64,000 nucleotides of DNA from a bacterium (GTDB taxonomy: Bacteria > Planctomycetota > JAFGQW01), in contig JAUHXU010000004.1 in NCBI GenBank assembly GCA_030426805.1, positions 420,792 through 484,791 of the forward strand, read 5' to 3'. Under the pieces are notes generated by a model, which was not told where the DNA came from, searched no databases, and saw nothing but the letters and a program-made list of their open reading frames with translations. Of this stretch, positions 50,319-58,816 are shown piece by piece. Positions within the stretch are counted from its first letter, which is position 1; every line of letters begins with the position of its first letter. The position numbers were made by a program, and so were the translations under genes.

Positions 50319-53212
50319 GCGCACACGCCGCATTCCTCGACGCGCTCGCGCGCGAGGTCCGCGGCGAGGTCCGGAGCGACGCGTGGAACCGCGTCTTCTA
50401 CAGCACCGACGCGAGCATCTACCGGCGGATGCCGATCGCGGTGCTGATCCCCGAGTCGGCCGACGACGTGCAGGCGGCGGTGACGCTCGCCGCCAAGCAC
50501 CGCGTGCCGATCCTGCCGCGCGGCGCCGGCTCGAGCCTCGCCGGCCAAGCGGTCAACGAAGCGCTCGTGATCGACTTCACGCGCCACCTCGACCGGGTGC
50601 TCGACTACGACGCCGAGGCGGGGACCGTGCGCGTCGAACCGGGCGTCGTGCTCGGCGCACTCAACGCACGACTCGCGCCCGACGGCTGGACGTTCGGCCC
50701 CGACCCGGCGAGCGCCGACCGGGCGACGGTCGGCGGCGTCGTCGCGAACAACTCGACCGGCGCACACTCGATCCTCTACGGGATGACCGCCGACCACGTC
50801 CGGTCGATGCGCGTCGTGCTCGCCGACGGATCGCGCGCCGATCTCGCACCCGCGACGCCCGACGTCGTGCGCACGAAGGCGGCCGGCACCGGACTCGAAG
50901 CGGCGATCTACCGCGGCATCGACGACCTCGTCCGCAGCGACGCCGACGCGATCGTCGCCGGCACGCCCAAGCACTGGCGCCGCGCCGGCGGCTACAACCT
51001 CGACCGCTTCGTCGACGGCCCGACGTTCCGCGCGCCGCGCACGAAGACGTTCGACCTCGCACAGCTCGTCTGCGGCTCGGAGGGCACGCTCGCGGTGATC
51101 GAGGACGTGACGCTGTCGCTCGTGCGTCGCCCAGCGGCGGCCGGCCTCGCGCTCGTCCAGTTCGACACGCTCCGCGCTGCACTCGAAGCGGTGCCGACGC
51201 TCCTCGACGCGGCGCCGACCGCAATCGAACTGCTCGACCGAATGGCGATCACCGCGTGCCGCGGCATCCCCGCGTATGCGCGTCGACTCGAGCGCGTGAT
51301 CGACGGCGATCCGGACTGCGTGCTGATCACCGAGTTCACCGGCGAGACCGACGCCGAGGTGGTCGACCAGCTCGTGCGATTCGAACGACACGTCGCCGCG
51401 TGCGCGGTTCCCGCCCGCGTCGTGTCGCTGCCCGATGCGGCGCGCCAGGACGACGTGTGGGAGGTGCGCAAAGCAGGTCTCGGACTGTTGATGAGCCAGC
51501 GGGGCGACCTGAAGCCGATCCCGTTCATCGAGGACGCGGCCGTGCCGGTCGAGCACCTCGCCGACTACGTCACGCAGATCGAGTCGTTCTGCAACGGCAT
51601 CGGCACGAAGGTCGCCTACTACGCGCACGCGAGTGCCGGCTGCCTGCACGTGCGCCCGATCATCGACCAGAAGTGTGCGACCGACGTGGCGAAGCTCGAC
51701 CGCATCGCGCGCTTCTCGGCCGAACTCGTCGGCGGCTACGGCGGTGCGATCGCGAGCGAACACGGCGACGGGCGCGCGCGGGGCGCGATGAACGAGCACT
51801 TCTTCGGCCCGGCGCTCTACGGCGCCTACCGGAAGACGAAGGCGATCTTCGACCCCGACGGAATCCTGAACCCGGGCATCGTCGTCGACGCGGGGCGGAT
51901 CGACGCGAGCCTCCGCTTCGGCGCCGACTACCGCGCGACGCCGCCCGAGACGCACGTCGACTTCGCGAGCGACCACGGCTTCGACCGCGCGATCGAGATG
52001 TGCAACGGCGCCGGCGTCTGCCGGAAGACGACCGGCACGATGTGCCCGAGCTTCATGGTCACGCGCGAGGAGGAGCACTCGACTCGCGGCCGCGCCAATG
52101 CACTGCGCGCGGCGATCTCGGGCGTGCTGCCGGCCGACGCACTCACCGACCCGCGGATGCACGACGTGATGGCGCTGTGCGTCGAGTGCAAAGCGTGCAA
52201 GGCCGAGTGCCCGTCGTCGGTCGACATGGCGAAGCTCAAGGTCGAGTTCCTCGCGCACTACCACGCGCGCCACGGCGTGCCGTGGCGGACGCGCGCGATG
52301 GCGGCGCTGCCGACGCTCGCACGGTGGGGGGCGGGGTGGCGGGCGCCTGTCGCGAACGCGATGGGGCGTTTCGGGCCGACGCGCTTCATGCTCGCGCGCA
52401 CCCTCGGCATCGCGCCCGATCGGCCGCTTCCGACGATCGCACGCCGGCCATTCGCGCGGCGCGGCGCGGCCGACGCGCGCGCCGACCGACGCGTGGTGTT
52501 GCTCGTCGACACGTTCGCGCGCTTCTTCGAGCCATCGGTCGCGAATGCCGCGCTCGACGTGCTCGAAGCCGCCGGCTACGCGGTGATCCCGCACGCGCGC
52601 GGCTGTTGCGGTCGCACCGCGCTGTCGGGCGGTCTCGTCGATCGGGCGCGAATGCTCGCGCGCGAGACGGTCGCGTCGCTCGCACCCTACGCGCGCGACG
52701 GCGTCCCGATCGTCGGGCTTGAACCGAGCTGTATCCTCACGCTCATCGACGAATACCCATGGCTACTACCCGGCGACGACGACGTTGCCGCGGTCGCCGC
52801 GAAGAGCACGATGATCGAGTCGCTCCTCGCGGCCGAGCACGACGCGGGGCGGTTTCCCGGGGCGGGCACCGCGCGCGTCGACGCGGTTGTCCTGCACCCG
52901 CACTGCCATCAGCGCGCGATCGTCGGCGCCGGTGACGCCAAACGCCTCCTCGGCGCGTTCGCCGACACGGTCCGCGACCCCGAGGGCGGCTGCTGCGGCA
53001 TGGCCGGCGCGTTCGGCTTCGCCCGCGAACACTACGCGACGTCGGTCGCGATGGCCGAGCGCCGCCTTCTCCCGTTCGTCCGCGACACCGCCGACGACAT
53101 CCCCGTCCTCGCCGCCGGCATCAGCTGCCGCCAACAGATCCGCCACGGCACCGCCCGCACCGTCCGCCACCCGATCGAATGGATCCGCGATCGACTGGCG
53201 GGGCGTCCGTAG
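50315..53212 (+). CDS. FAD-linked oxidase fused to Fe-S/CCG domains (D-2-hydroxyacid dehydrogenase type)
   Basis: A 965-residue fusion of the Dld/GlcD-like FAD oxidase and GlpC/GlcF-like iron-sulphur proteins. FAD_binding_4 motifs are LPRGAGSSLAGQAVNEALVI, GPDPASADRATVGGVVANNS and LAQLVCGSEGTLAVIEDVTL. The FAD-oxidase C domain includes AHASAGCLHVRPII and SEHGDGRARG. Two 4Fe-4S motifs follow: Cys563/569/577 (CNGAGVCRKTTGTMCPS) and Cys622/625/628/632 (CVECKACKAECP). Two CCG-type motifs (ARGCCGRTALSGG, GGCCGMAGAFGF) end the protein. Such enzymes oxidise D-lactate, glycolate or D-2-hydroxyglutarate and pass electrons to the membrane chain. The start is the GTG overlapping the SGNH stop (GTGA). 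It is the last gene of the six. Confidence 0.9.
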   Translation: MSAHAAFLDALAREVRGEVRSDAWNRVFYSTDASIYRRMPIAVLIPESADDVQAAVTLAAKHRVPILPRGAGSSLAGQAVNEALVIDFTRHLDRVLDYDAEAGTVRVEPGVVLGALNARLAPDGWTFGPDPASADRATVGGVVANNSTGAHSILYGMTADHVRSMRVVLADGSRADLAPATPDVVRTKAAGTGLEAAIYRGIDDLVRSDADAIVAGTPKHWRRAGGYNLDRFVDGPTFRAPRTKTFDLAQLVCGSEGTLAVIEDVTLSLVRRPAAAGLALVQFDTLRAALEAVPTLLDAAPTAIELLDRMAITACRGIPAYARRLERVIDGDPDCVLITEFTGETDAEVVDQLVRFERHVAACAVPARVVSLPDAARQDDVWEVRKAGLGLLMSQRGDLKPIPFIEDAAVPVEHLADYVTQIESFCNGIGTKVAYYAHASAGCLHVRPIIDQKCATDVAKLDRIARFSAELVGGYGGAIASEHGDGRARGAMNEHFFGPALYGAYRKTKAIFDPDGILNPGIVVDAGRIDASLRFGADYRATPPETHVDFASDHGFDRAIEMCNGAGVCRKTTGTMCPSFMVTREEEHSTRGRANALRAAISGVLPADALTDPRMHDVMALCVECKACKAECPSSVDMAKLKVEFLAHYHARHGVPWRTRAMAALPTLARWGAGWRAPVANAMGRFGPTRFMLARTLGIAPDRPLPTIARRPFARRGAADARADRRVVLLVDTFARFFEPSVANAALDVLEAAGYAVIPHARGCCGRTALSGGLVDRARMLARETVASLAPYARDGVPIVGLEPSCILTLIDEYPWLLPGDDDVAAVAAKSTMIESLLAAEHDAGRFPGAGTARVDAVVLHPHCHQRAIVGAGDAKRLLGAFADTVRDPEGGCCGMAGAFGFAREHYATSVAMAERRLLPFVRDTADDIPVLAAGISCRQQIRHGTARTVRHPIEWIRDRLAGRP

Positions 53213-53287
53213 ACGGTCGCGCGCAGCCGCGATACGCTACCCGGGAGAACGGTTCGGACGCGAGGAATCGCGGAAACGAGGTGGCAG

Positions 53288-55726
53288 ATGACCCGAGCGG
53301 GGTTCCTGGCCGGTGGCTGGCTCGCATTGATCGTAACCGCCGCCGCGTCCCAGCCGGTGTCGCGCGCGAAGGCAGAAGCGGTGCTCAGCGGCCTCGCGAT
53401 GCCGCTGATCGAGAACCGTGGTCACTACGCGCCTGAGGTCCGATTCTACGTGCAGGCGAGCGGGCGGACGGTGTTCTTCACCGCCGCCGGCGTCACGTTC
53501 CGGTTTGCCGGCGAACCCGCGTGGACCGTCAAGCTGTCGTTCGTCAGCGGCAAGGCAGTCGCTCCCGTCGGTGATGCCAAGACGGACACCGTCGTGAGCT
53601 ACTTTCGGGGTGGCAGCAACTCGCAAGCCGGGCTCCGCACGTTCGGGCGCATTGTCTATCGGGACGTTTGGCCGGGCATCGACGTCGTCTACAAGGTCGA
53701 CGGCAGTCGGCTCAAGTACGACGTGATCGTGCGTCCGGGTGCCGATCCGGCGTACGCGCGGTTCCGGTATGACGGCGCCGAAAGGACTGCGCGCACCGCA
53801 TCCGGCGGCCTTCGCGTGATCACGCCGGCCGGCGAGGTCGAGGAAGAGCCGCCTGTGGTGTTCCAACCCGCCGGTGACGAGCAGGAGTCGGTCGACGCAA
53901 AGCTGATCATCGACGACGTCTTGAACGGTTGCGAGGTCGCGTTCCAACTTGGCGACTACGACCGGACGCGGCCCCTCGTGATCGACCCGCCGATGCTCGT
54001 CTACTGCGGCTACGTCGGAGGGGCACTCACGACCTTCATTTGGGACGCGGCAGTCGATGCGCAGGGTGCGCTCTACGTGGTCGGATACACCTTCAGTGAC
54101 GAGACGTCGTTCCCGGTTACGGTCGGCCCCGATCTGACCCATGGCAATCCTCCTGGACCGATGGGAGTTGCCGGTGACGCGTTCATCGCGAAGGTGAAGC
54201 CCGACGGCACGGGGCTCGCGTATTGCGGCTACATCGGAGGGCTCGGCTGGGACTGGGCGAACGGGGTCACGGTCGACGCTGCGGGCGCAGCCTACGTCGT
54301 CGGGTGGACGGCGAGCCTGCCGAACAACTTTCCGGTGATGGGCGGACCGAGCTTGGTGCACAAGGGCAGCGCTGACGGCTTCATCGCCAAGGTGCGTCCG
54401 GACGGTACCGGGCTCGTTTATTGTGGCTACATCGGTGGTACATCGCTCGACGAACTGAACGGCGTCGCGGTCGATTCGTTCGGTGCGGCCTACGTCGTCG
54501 GGTACACGCAAAGCGACGAGACCTCCCTTCCGGTCAAGGTCGGACCGTTCTTGAAGCTACCGGGCGTCCAGTCGGCATACGTCGCGCGAGTGAAGCCGGA
54601 CGGCAGCGGATTGGACTACTGCGGCTACATTGGCGGGGTGGGCCGGACCGTCGGCGAGGAAATCGCGGTCGATCCGTTCGGCGCGGCCTACGTCATCGGC
54701 TCCACCTCGAGCGACGAAAACTCGTTCCCGGTGCTCGTAGGGCCGGATCTGACCTACAACACATCGGCGCCCAACTTCACCGATAGCTTCATCGCGAAGA
54801 TCAAGCCCAGCGGGAGCGGGCTCGACTATGGTGGCTACATCGGTGGGAAGTATGGCGCACGAGTCGACGACGTCGCGGTGGATCGCGCAGGCCGAGCCTA
54901 TGTATGCGGCGGCACCGCAAGCACCGAGGCGACTTTTCCGGTAGCAGTCGGTCCGGTCTTGACCGGAACTGGCAACGACGGGTTCGTCGGGCGACTCCGA
55001 CCCGACGGCGCGGCATGGGAATACCTCGGATACGTCGGTGATCAGTCCGGCGGCGCAGCCATCGGCGTCGATGCGGCCGGTCGCGCGACGATCGTCGGAG
55101 CCAAGGCCGGTGCGAAATCGGACGTGTTCATTGGACGAGTCAACCGCGGTGGAACTGGTTTCGACTACCGCGCGTTCATCAGCACACCGCTCGATGAGTT
55201 CGCACGCGCCGGGGCGATCGACGCACTCGGCAATCACGTCTGGTTCGCCGGCCAGACCCAGGCCACGCAGGCGCAGTTCCCCGTCCGCGTCGGACCGGAC
55301 TTGACGTACAACCCGATCGGTGGTGGACACGACCAGTTCGTCGCCAAGTTCGCGATCACAGACCTCACCATCGGTGGCACGCCCAACGTCGGTGGCCGAG
55401 TCACGTTGCAACTCCTCGACGAGCCGGGTCTCGTCTACCAGATCGGCTCCTCGCTCGGAGACCGACCGATCGCGATCGGCTCGAGACCGCTGCGGTTGAC
55501 CGTCGACCCGCTCCTCCTGCTGTCGATCAGCGGCGTCGCACCGCAGACCTTCCTCGGCTACTCGGGCGTGCTGGATAGCCAGGGCACCGCCGTGGCCACG
55601 CTGCGCATCCCGAACCAGCCTGCCCTGACCGGCGTGACGATCTACTCCGCGTTCGTGACGTTCAAGCAGGGCGCCCCGCAGGGCATCCAGTCGATCTCCA
55701 ACACGGAGAGCTTCCGGATCAACTGA
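53288..55726 (+). CDS. exported SBBP-repeat (beta-propeller) protein
   Basis: An 812-residue exported protein. After a signal peptide (FLAGGWLALIVTAAASQPVS) comes an N-terminal domain (LIENRGHYAPEVRFYVQASG to RPLVIDPP) usual for SBBP proteins. Residues about 235-690 hold seven to eight repeats of about 60-66 residues with the pattern YCGYIGG, AVDxxGAAYVVGYT, then SFPVxVGP and FIAKVKPDGTGLxYCGYIGG. The cysteine of YCGYIGG recurs in the first repeats and changes to YGGYIGG or YLGYVG later. The last 110 residues are the C-terminal module shared with the protein at 9360-10574. GAGGTGGCAG precedes the ATG. A surface or secreted structural role is likely. Confidence 0.88.
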   Translation: MTRAGFLAGGWLALIVTAAASQPVSRAKAEAVLSGLAMPLIENRGHYAPEVRFYVQASGRTVFFTAAGVTFRFAGEPAWTVKLSFVSGKAVAPVGDAKTDTVVSYFRGGSNSQAGLRTFGRIVYRDVWPGIDVVYKVDGSRLKYDVIVRPGADPAYARFRYDGAERTARTASGGLRVITPAGEVEEEPPVVFQPAGDEQESVDAKLIIDDVLNGCEVAFQLGDYDRTRPLVIDPPMLVYCGYVGGALTTFIWDAAVDAQGALYVVGYTFSDETSFPVTVGPDLTHGNPPGPMGVAGDAFIAKVKPDGTGLAYCGYIGGLGWDWANGVTVDAAGAAYVVGWTASLPNNFPVMGGPSLVHKGSADGFIAKVRPDGTGLVYCGYIGGTSLDELNGVAVDSFGAAYVVGYTQSDETSLPVKVGPFLKLPGVQSAYVARVKPDGSGLDYCGYIGGVGRTVGEEIAVDPFGAAYVIGSTSSDENSFPVLVGPDLTYNTSAPNFTDSFIAKIKPSGSGLDYGGYIGGKYGARVDDVAVDRAGRAYVCGGTASTEATFPVAVGPVLTGTGNDGFVGRLRPDGAAWEYLGYVGDQSGGAAIGVDAAGRATIVGAKAGAKSDVFIGRVNRGGTGFDYRAFISTPLDEFARAGAIDALGNHVWFAGQTQATQAQFPVRVGPDLTYNPIGGGHDQFVAKFAITDLTIGGTPNVGGRVTLQLLDEPGLVYQIGSSLGDRPIAIGSRPLRLTVDPLLLLSISGVAPQTFLGYSGVLDSQGTAVATLRIPNQPALTGVTIYSAFVTFKQGAPQGIQSISNTESFRIN

Positions 55727-55804
55727 CGGGGGGACCGCGGCGCTTCCATCCGACCGCGATCGCGCGCATACTCGGGGCAACCGTCAGCAGGAGAAGCCCC
55801 ACCC

Positions 55805-56263
55805 ATGGTCGAGACCGCCTCTGATCGTACGTCGCCGCGGATTCAGCAGTTGTCGTTCTTTCTCGAGAATCGGCTCGGGGCGTTGCGGGACATCTGCCGG
55901 CGGCTGGAGAACGAGTCGATCGAGATCCGGGCGCTGTCGATCCACGAGTCGGCGGATCACGCGGTGATCCGGATCGTCGTCGACAAGCCGTCGGCGGCGC
56001 GGCTGTCGCTCGAGCGCGAGGGGCACCCGGTGTTCGAGAACGAGCTGCTCGGCGTGGCGTTGCCGAACGATGCAGCGTCGAGCATGCAGCAGGTGCTGCA
56101 GCGGCTGCTGATGGGGGAGGTCGACATCAAGTACGTCTACTCGCTGATCGGCCCGGTCGACGATCGGCCGGTGATGCTGCTCAAGGTCGAAAACGCGGAC
56201 TGGGCGAGCCACGTCCTCGTCGAGGACGGCTTCGTGCTCGTCAATCAGGACGAGATCGTGTGA
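55805..56263 (+). CDS. tandem ACT-domain protein
   Basis: A 152-residue protein with two ACT domains. QLSFFLENRLGALRDICRRL opens the first, with IEIRALSIHES and VIRIVVDKPSAA. The second begins about residue 70 (FENELLGVALPNDAASSMQQ, YVYSLIGPVDDRPVMLLKVE). No catalytic domain is attached. Stand-alone ACT proteins bind amino acids or act as regulatory subunits. AGCAGGAGAA precedes the ATG by about 10 bp, and CATACT near 55767-55772 may be its -10. It overlaps the convergent glycosyltransferase gene by 23 bp. Ligand and partner are not apparent. Confidence 0.88.
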   Translation: MVETASDRTSPRIQQLSFFLENRLGALRDICRRLENESIEIRALSIHESADHAVIRIVVDKPSAARLSLEREGHPVFENELLGVALPNDAASSMQQVLQRLLMGEVDIKYVYSLIGPVDDRPVMLLKVENADWASHVLVEDGFVLVNQDEIV

Positions 56264-57581
56264 GCAGCTCGACGTCGCGGGTCTCGATCGCGCGCGCGGT
56301 CGCGAGCCGCGCGGCGGTGACCGGCGGCGCGACGACGCCCGGCGGGGGGCCGGCCGCGACCGCCTCGCGGTAGATCGCACCGAGCGTGTCCGCGTGCACG
56401 TCCATCGTCGGGGGCGCAGCCGGGATCGCCGCTTCGAGTCGATCGAGCCGCGCCGGCTCCGCGAGCAGCTCGCGAATCCGCTGTGCCAACCCGGCGGCGT
56501 CGCCGGGGCCGAACGGGATGCCGGCGGCTCCCGCGCGCTCGGGCAGCGCGCCGCGGTCGCTGACGATCACCGGCAACCGGAGCGCGAACGCCTCGTCCAG
56601 CACGAAGGAGTGCGACTCGTGGCACAAGGAAGGGAAGATCGCGACGTCGTGCGCGGCGCCGTCGAGGTCGGCAGGCACGAACGGGCCCGCGAACGTCACC
56701 GGCAGCCCGTCCGCGCGCTCGGTCAGCAGCGTCTCGTAGTCGTCGAAGACGTGTTCGCCGTGGAGCGTCAGCCGCACGCGGGCGCGCTCGCTGTCGTCGA
56801 GCACGCGCAGCGCTTCGAGGATCACGTGCACGCCCTTGTCGTGGCGAAAGTGGCCCCAATGGACGAGCCGGAGCACGCCGTCCTCGCGGACGCGCGGCGC
56901 CGTGAACGGCTCGACCGACACGAGCGACCCCGGCGGCAGCACGTCGAAGCGCGCGCGATCGACGCCGAGCACGCGGGCGAGCAGGTCGCCGTGCGCGCTC
57001 GACGGCACGACGAGCCGCGTCGCCGCGTCGAGTTCCGCGCGCATGCCCGCGGCGAACGCCCGCAACTCGAGCGACACCTCGCCGCGCTCCTGCCACGGAT
57101 AGGTCGGCGCGCACCCGACGCACACCGCCGGCCGCATCGGCTCGTCGCAGAAGTGGCCGGCCGCATGGATCCGGAAGCCGCGGGGGCACGACGCCGCGAG
57201 GTCGTGCAGCGTCGCGACGACCGGCACGCCGGCCGCCGCCGCGATCCGAACGATCGTGCGGCTGAGCCGGAGCCAGTGGTGGACGTGGACCAGGTCCGGC
57301 CGCACCTCCTCCAGGATCTCGCGGAACGGCCCCTCCGCGTGCGGCGCGTCGGACTTGAACCAAAAGTCGATGTCGATCCCGACGCGGTGCAGCCGGTAGA
57401 GCGAGACCCCGTCGTGCGTCTCGCGGTCGATCCACGGCTCGTCGCCGGCAAGCCCCGACCCGCTGACGATCCGGGCGTCGTGGCCCGCGGCGACCTGCGC
57501 CCGCACGAGCGCCTGGACGTAGCGCTCGGTGCCGCCGCCGAACTCCGGAAAGAACCCGTGGACGAGGTGCAGGATTCGCAT
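56241..57581 (-). CDS. family 4 glycosyltransferase, paralogue of the gene at 42900
   Basis: A 446-residue GT-B glycosyltransferase. MRILHLVHGFFPEFGGGTER matches the N terminus of the enzyme at 42900-44273, and VHVHHWLRLSRTIVRIA, VVATLHDLAASCPRGF, VHWGHFRHDKGVHVILEAL and HESHSFVLDEAFALRLPVIV correspond segment by segment. A cysteine-containing insertion (FCDEPMRPAVCVGCAPTYPW) is special to this copy and looks like a small metal-binding loop. The -10 box lies 6 bp before the ATG, so the mRNA is probably leaderless. It stands alone between the ACT gene and a repeat-bearing gap. Donor and acceptor unknown. Confidence 0.9.
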   Translation of the reverse strand: MRILHLVHGFFPEFGGGTERYVQALVRAQVAAGHDARIVSGSGLAGDEPWIDRETHDGVSLYRLHRVGIDIDFWFKSDAPHAEGPFREILEEVRPDLVHVHHWLRLSRTIVRIAAAAGVPVVATLHDLAASCPRGFRIHAAGHFCDEPMRPAVCVGCAPTYPWQERGEVSLELRAFAAGMRAELDAATRLVVPSSAHGDLLARVLGVDRARFDVLPPGSLVSVEPFTAPRVREDGVLRLVHWGHFRHDKGVHVILEALRVLDDSERARVRLTLHGEHVFDDYETLLTERADGLPVTFAGPFVPADLDGAAHDVAIFPSLCHESHSFVLDEAFALRLPVIVSDRGALPERAGAAGIPFGPGDAAGLAQRIRELLAEPARLDRLEAAIPAAPPTMDVHADTLGAIYREAVAAGPPPGVVAPPVTAARLATARAIETRDVELLTRSRPD

Positions 57582-57587
57582 CGTTCT

Positions 57588-57593
57588 AGTATA
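57588..57593 (-). promoter_or_regulatory. -10 box implying a leaderless glycosyltransferase mRNA
   Basis: On the minus strand GGCTATACT places TATACT at 57593-57588, with only AGAACG between it and the ATG at 57581. Initiation 6-8 bp after the box would fall on the start codon. The same nonamer GGCTATACT precedes the structured RNA at 25981-25989. Confidence 0.55.
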
Positions 57594-57843
57594 GCCAACG
57601 GCCGGGTCGAGGTGGCGGACGGGGGGAGGGCCGTCACGCCGAGCCGGCCAAAGAAGAGATGCGCGCGATTGCGCCAGGCGGTGCGTCGTTCTGTTATCTT
57701 CACCCCCGGTTCGCTGCGCTCACGCCCCCTGAAGGGGCCTGGCGATGACCCAGCCGGCCCGATCGCTTCTCGAGTTCGATACTGCCGCGCGTTAGCGCAT
57801 GCGTCGGATCCGCCAACGGGGATCTGCACCTGATCCGAGACCG
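57594..57843. repeat. intergenic region with a dispersed-repeat relative
   Basis: No gene is visible in 250 bp. A CCCC-TGAA-GGGG hairpin lies near 57724-57740. The stretch about 57778-57835 (CTGCCGCGCGTTAGCGCATG, then GGATCTGCACCTGAT) resembles the R2 repeat at 5641-5690 (CTGCCGCGCGTTCGATCGAT, then GATCCTGCACCGATT). It looks like a third, dispersed copy of that extragenic element. Confidence 0.45.
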
Positions 57844-58755
57844 ATGAGCTTCACGATCCGTTTCTACTCGACCGACGACCACGACCCGCCCGACGAGGCG
57901 CGCATCCTCGACGTGCTCGACCGCGTCCCGCACCTCGCACGCCACGGCGATGCGGGCGACTACCAGTTGCTCTACGAGAACCGCGACACCGGCGTCGAGT
58001 TCACGCTCGACTACCGCGATGCGGCGAGCGGGGAGGCGGACGACGACGAATACGCGTTCGGCGGCCGAACCGCGATCGGGTTGTCGGCGACGGTCGCCTA
58101 CTTGCGCCCGTCGTTCTTCGGGCTCGAGGCGTTTCCGTGGATCGCGTTCGTCGCAGAGGCCCTCGGCCTCGAAGTGTTCGATGCACAGCGGGAGGGGGCC
58201 ACGCGGACCGGCCCGACCGCCGCGGACGCGACGGCGCTCTTCGCGTCGTGGGAGGCGAGCAACGCGCGCGCGACCCGAACCCTGCGCAGCCAGGAGGGGA
58301 TCCGAATGGCGCGGGGGGACCGGGCGATGCTCGACGCGTGGTGGCGATACGTCCACGCGCGAGACGACCTCGCCACCCGCCACGGCGACGCCCGGGTCGT
58401 CACACCGTGGCTCGGTCACGACGAGCGCAGCGGCACCGTCGTCAGCATCGCCGACGCGGATCTGAACGAGCGCGTCGTGTGGCCCGCGGACGCGACGCTG
58501 TTCCACCTCCAGCGCGAGCGGCGGCGGTTTCGGATCGTGTCGGTCGTCGAACGCGGCACGGTCGCCCGGGACGCCGTGGTTCACGCCCTCGCCGGTGCGA
58601 TCGAACGCCACGACGAGCCGGTCCCGCACCTCGTCTTCTCGCCGAGCCGCGTCGGCGACGCCGAGCGTGACGCGCTCGCGGCCCTCGGGATCGACGTCCG
58701 CGCCCGCTTCGGGCCGGTGCTCGCGACGCGCCTGACCGACGTCCCCGTCGACTGA
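57844..58755 (+). CDS. hypothetical protein
   Basis: A 303-residue, probably cytosolic protein without signal peptide or membrane helix. It starts MSFTIRFYSTDDHDPPDEAR. A recurring phrase in such proteins, VAYLRPSFFGLEAFPWIAFV followed by AEALGLEVFDAQ, occurs around residues 80-120 and reminds me of an uncharacterised family in myxobacteria and planctomycetes. The second half (LFHLQRERRRFRIVSVVERG) is predicted alpha/beta. The start codon has GATCCGAGACCG before it, a weak ribosome site. The heat-shock pair starts 61 bp downstream on the same strand but has its own promoter-like box. Function unknown. Confidence 0.7.
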   Translation: MSFTIRFYSTDDHDPPDEARILDVLDRVPHLARHGDAGDYQLLYENRDTGVEFTLDYRDAASGEADDDEYAFGGRTAIGLSATVAYLRPSFFGLEAFPWIAFVAEALGLEVFDAQREGATRTGPTAADATALFASWEASNARATRTLRSQEGIRMARGDRAMLDAWWRYVHARDDLATRHGDARVVTPWLGHDERSGTVVSIADADLNERVVWPADATLFHLQRERRRFRIVSVVERGTVARDAVVHALAGAIERHDEPVPHLVFSPSRVGDAERDALAALGIDVRARFGPVLATRLTDVPVD

Positions 58756-58772
58756 GCGCGACGCCGAGGTGC

Positions 58773-58811
58773 TACAATTCCCGTGGACCGCTCGACGGTC
58801 CGGATCCGGAG
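58773..58811 (+). promoter_or_regulatory. promoter and structured 5' leader of hsp20-lon
   Basis: TACAAT (58773-58778) is a good -10, so transcription should start near 58785. The leader of about 32 nt then begins with the hairpin GGACCG-ctcga-CGGTCC (58785-58801). An alternative fold pairs CTC-ga-CGG (58791-58798) with CCG-GAG (58806-58811), covering the ribosome site GGAG. The 12-bp palindrome TCCGGATCCGGA overlaps the same site. Confidence 0.4.
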
Positions 58812-58816
58812 ACGAC

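Noticed and set aside
50219..52594. 791-residue open frame antisense to the FAD/Fe-S oxidoreductase
   Set aside because: A shadow of the sense gene, whose cofactor motifs are complete.
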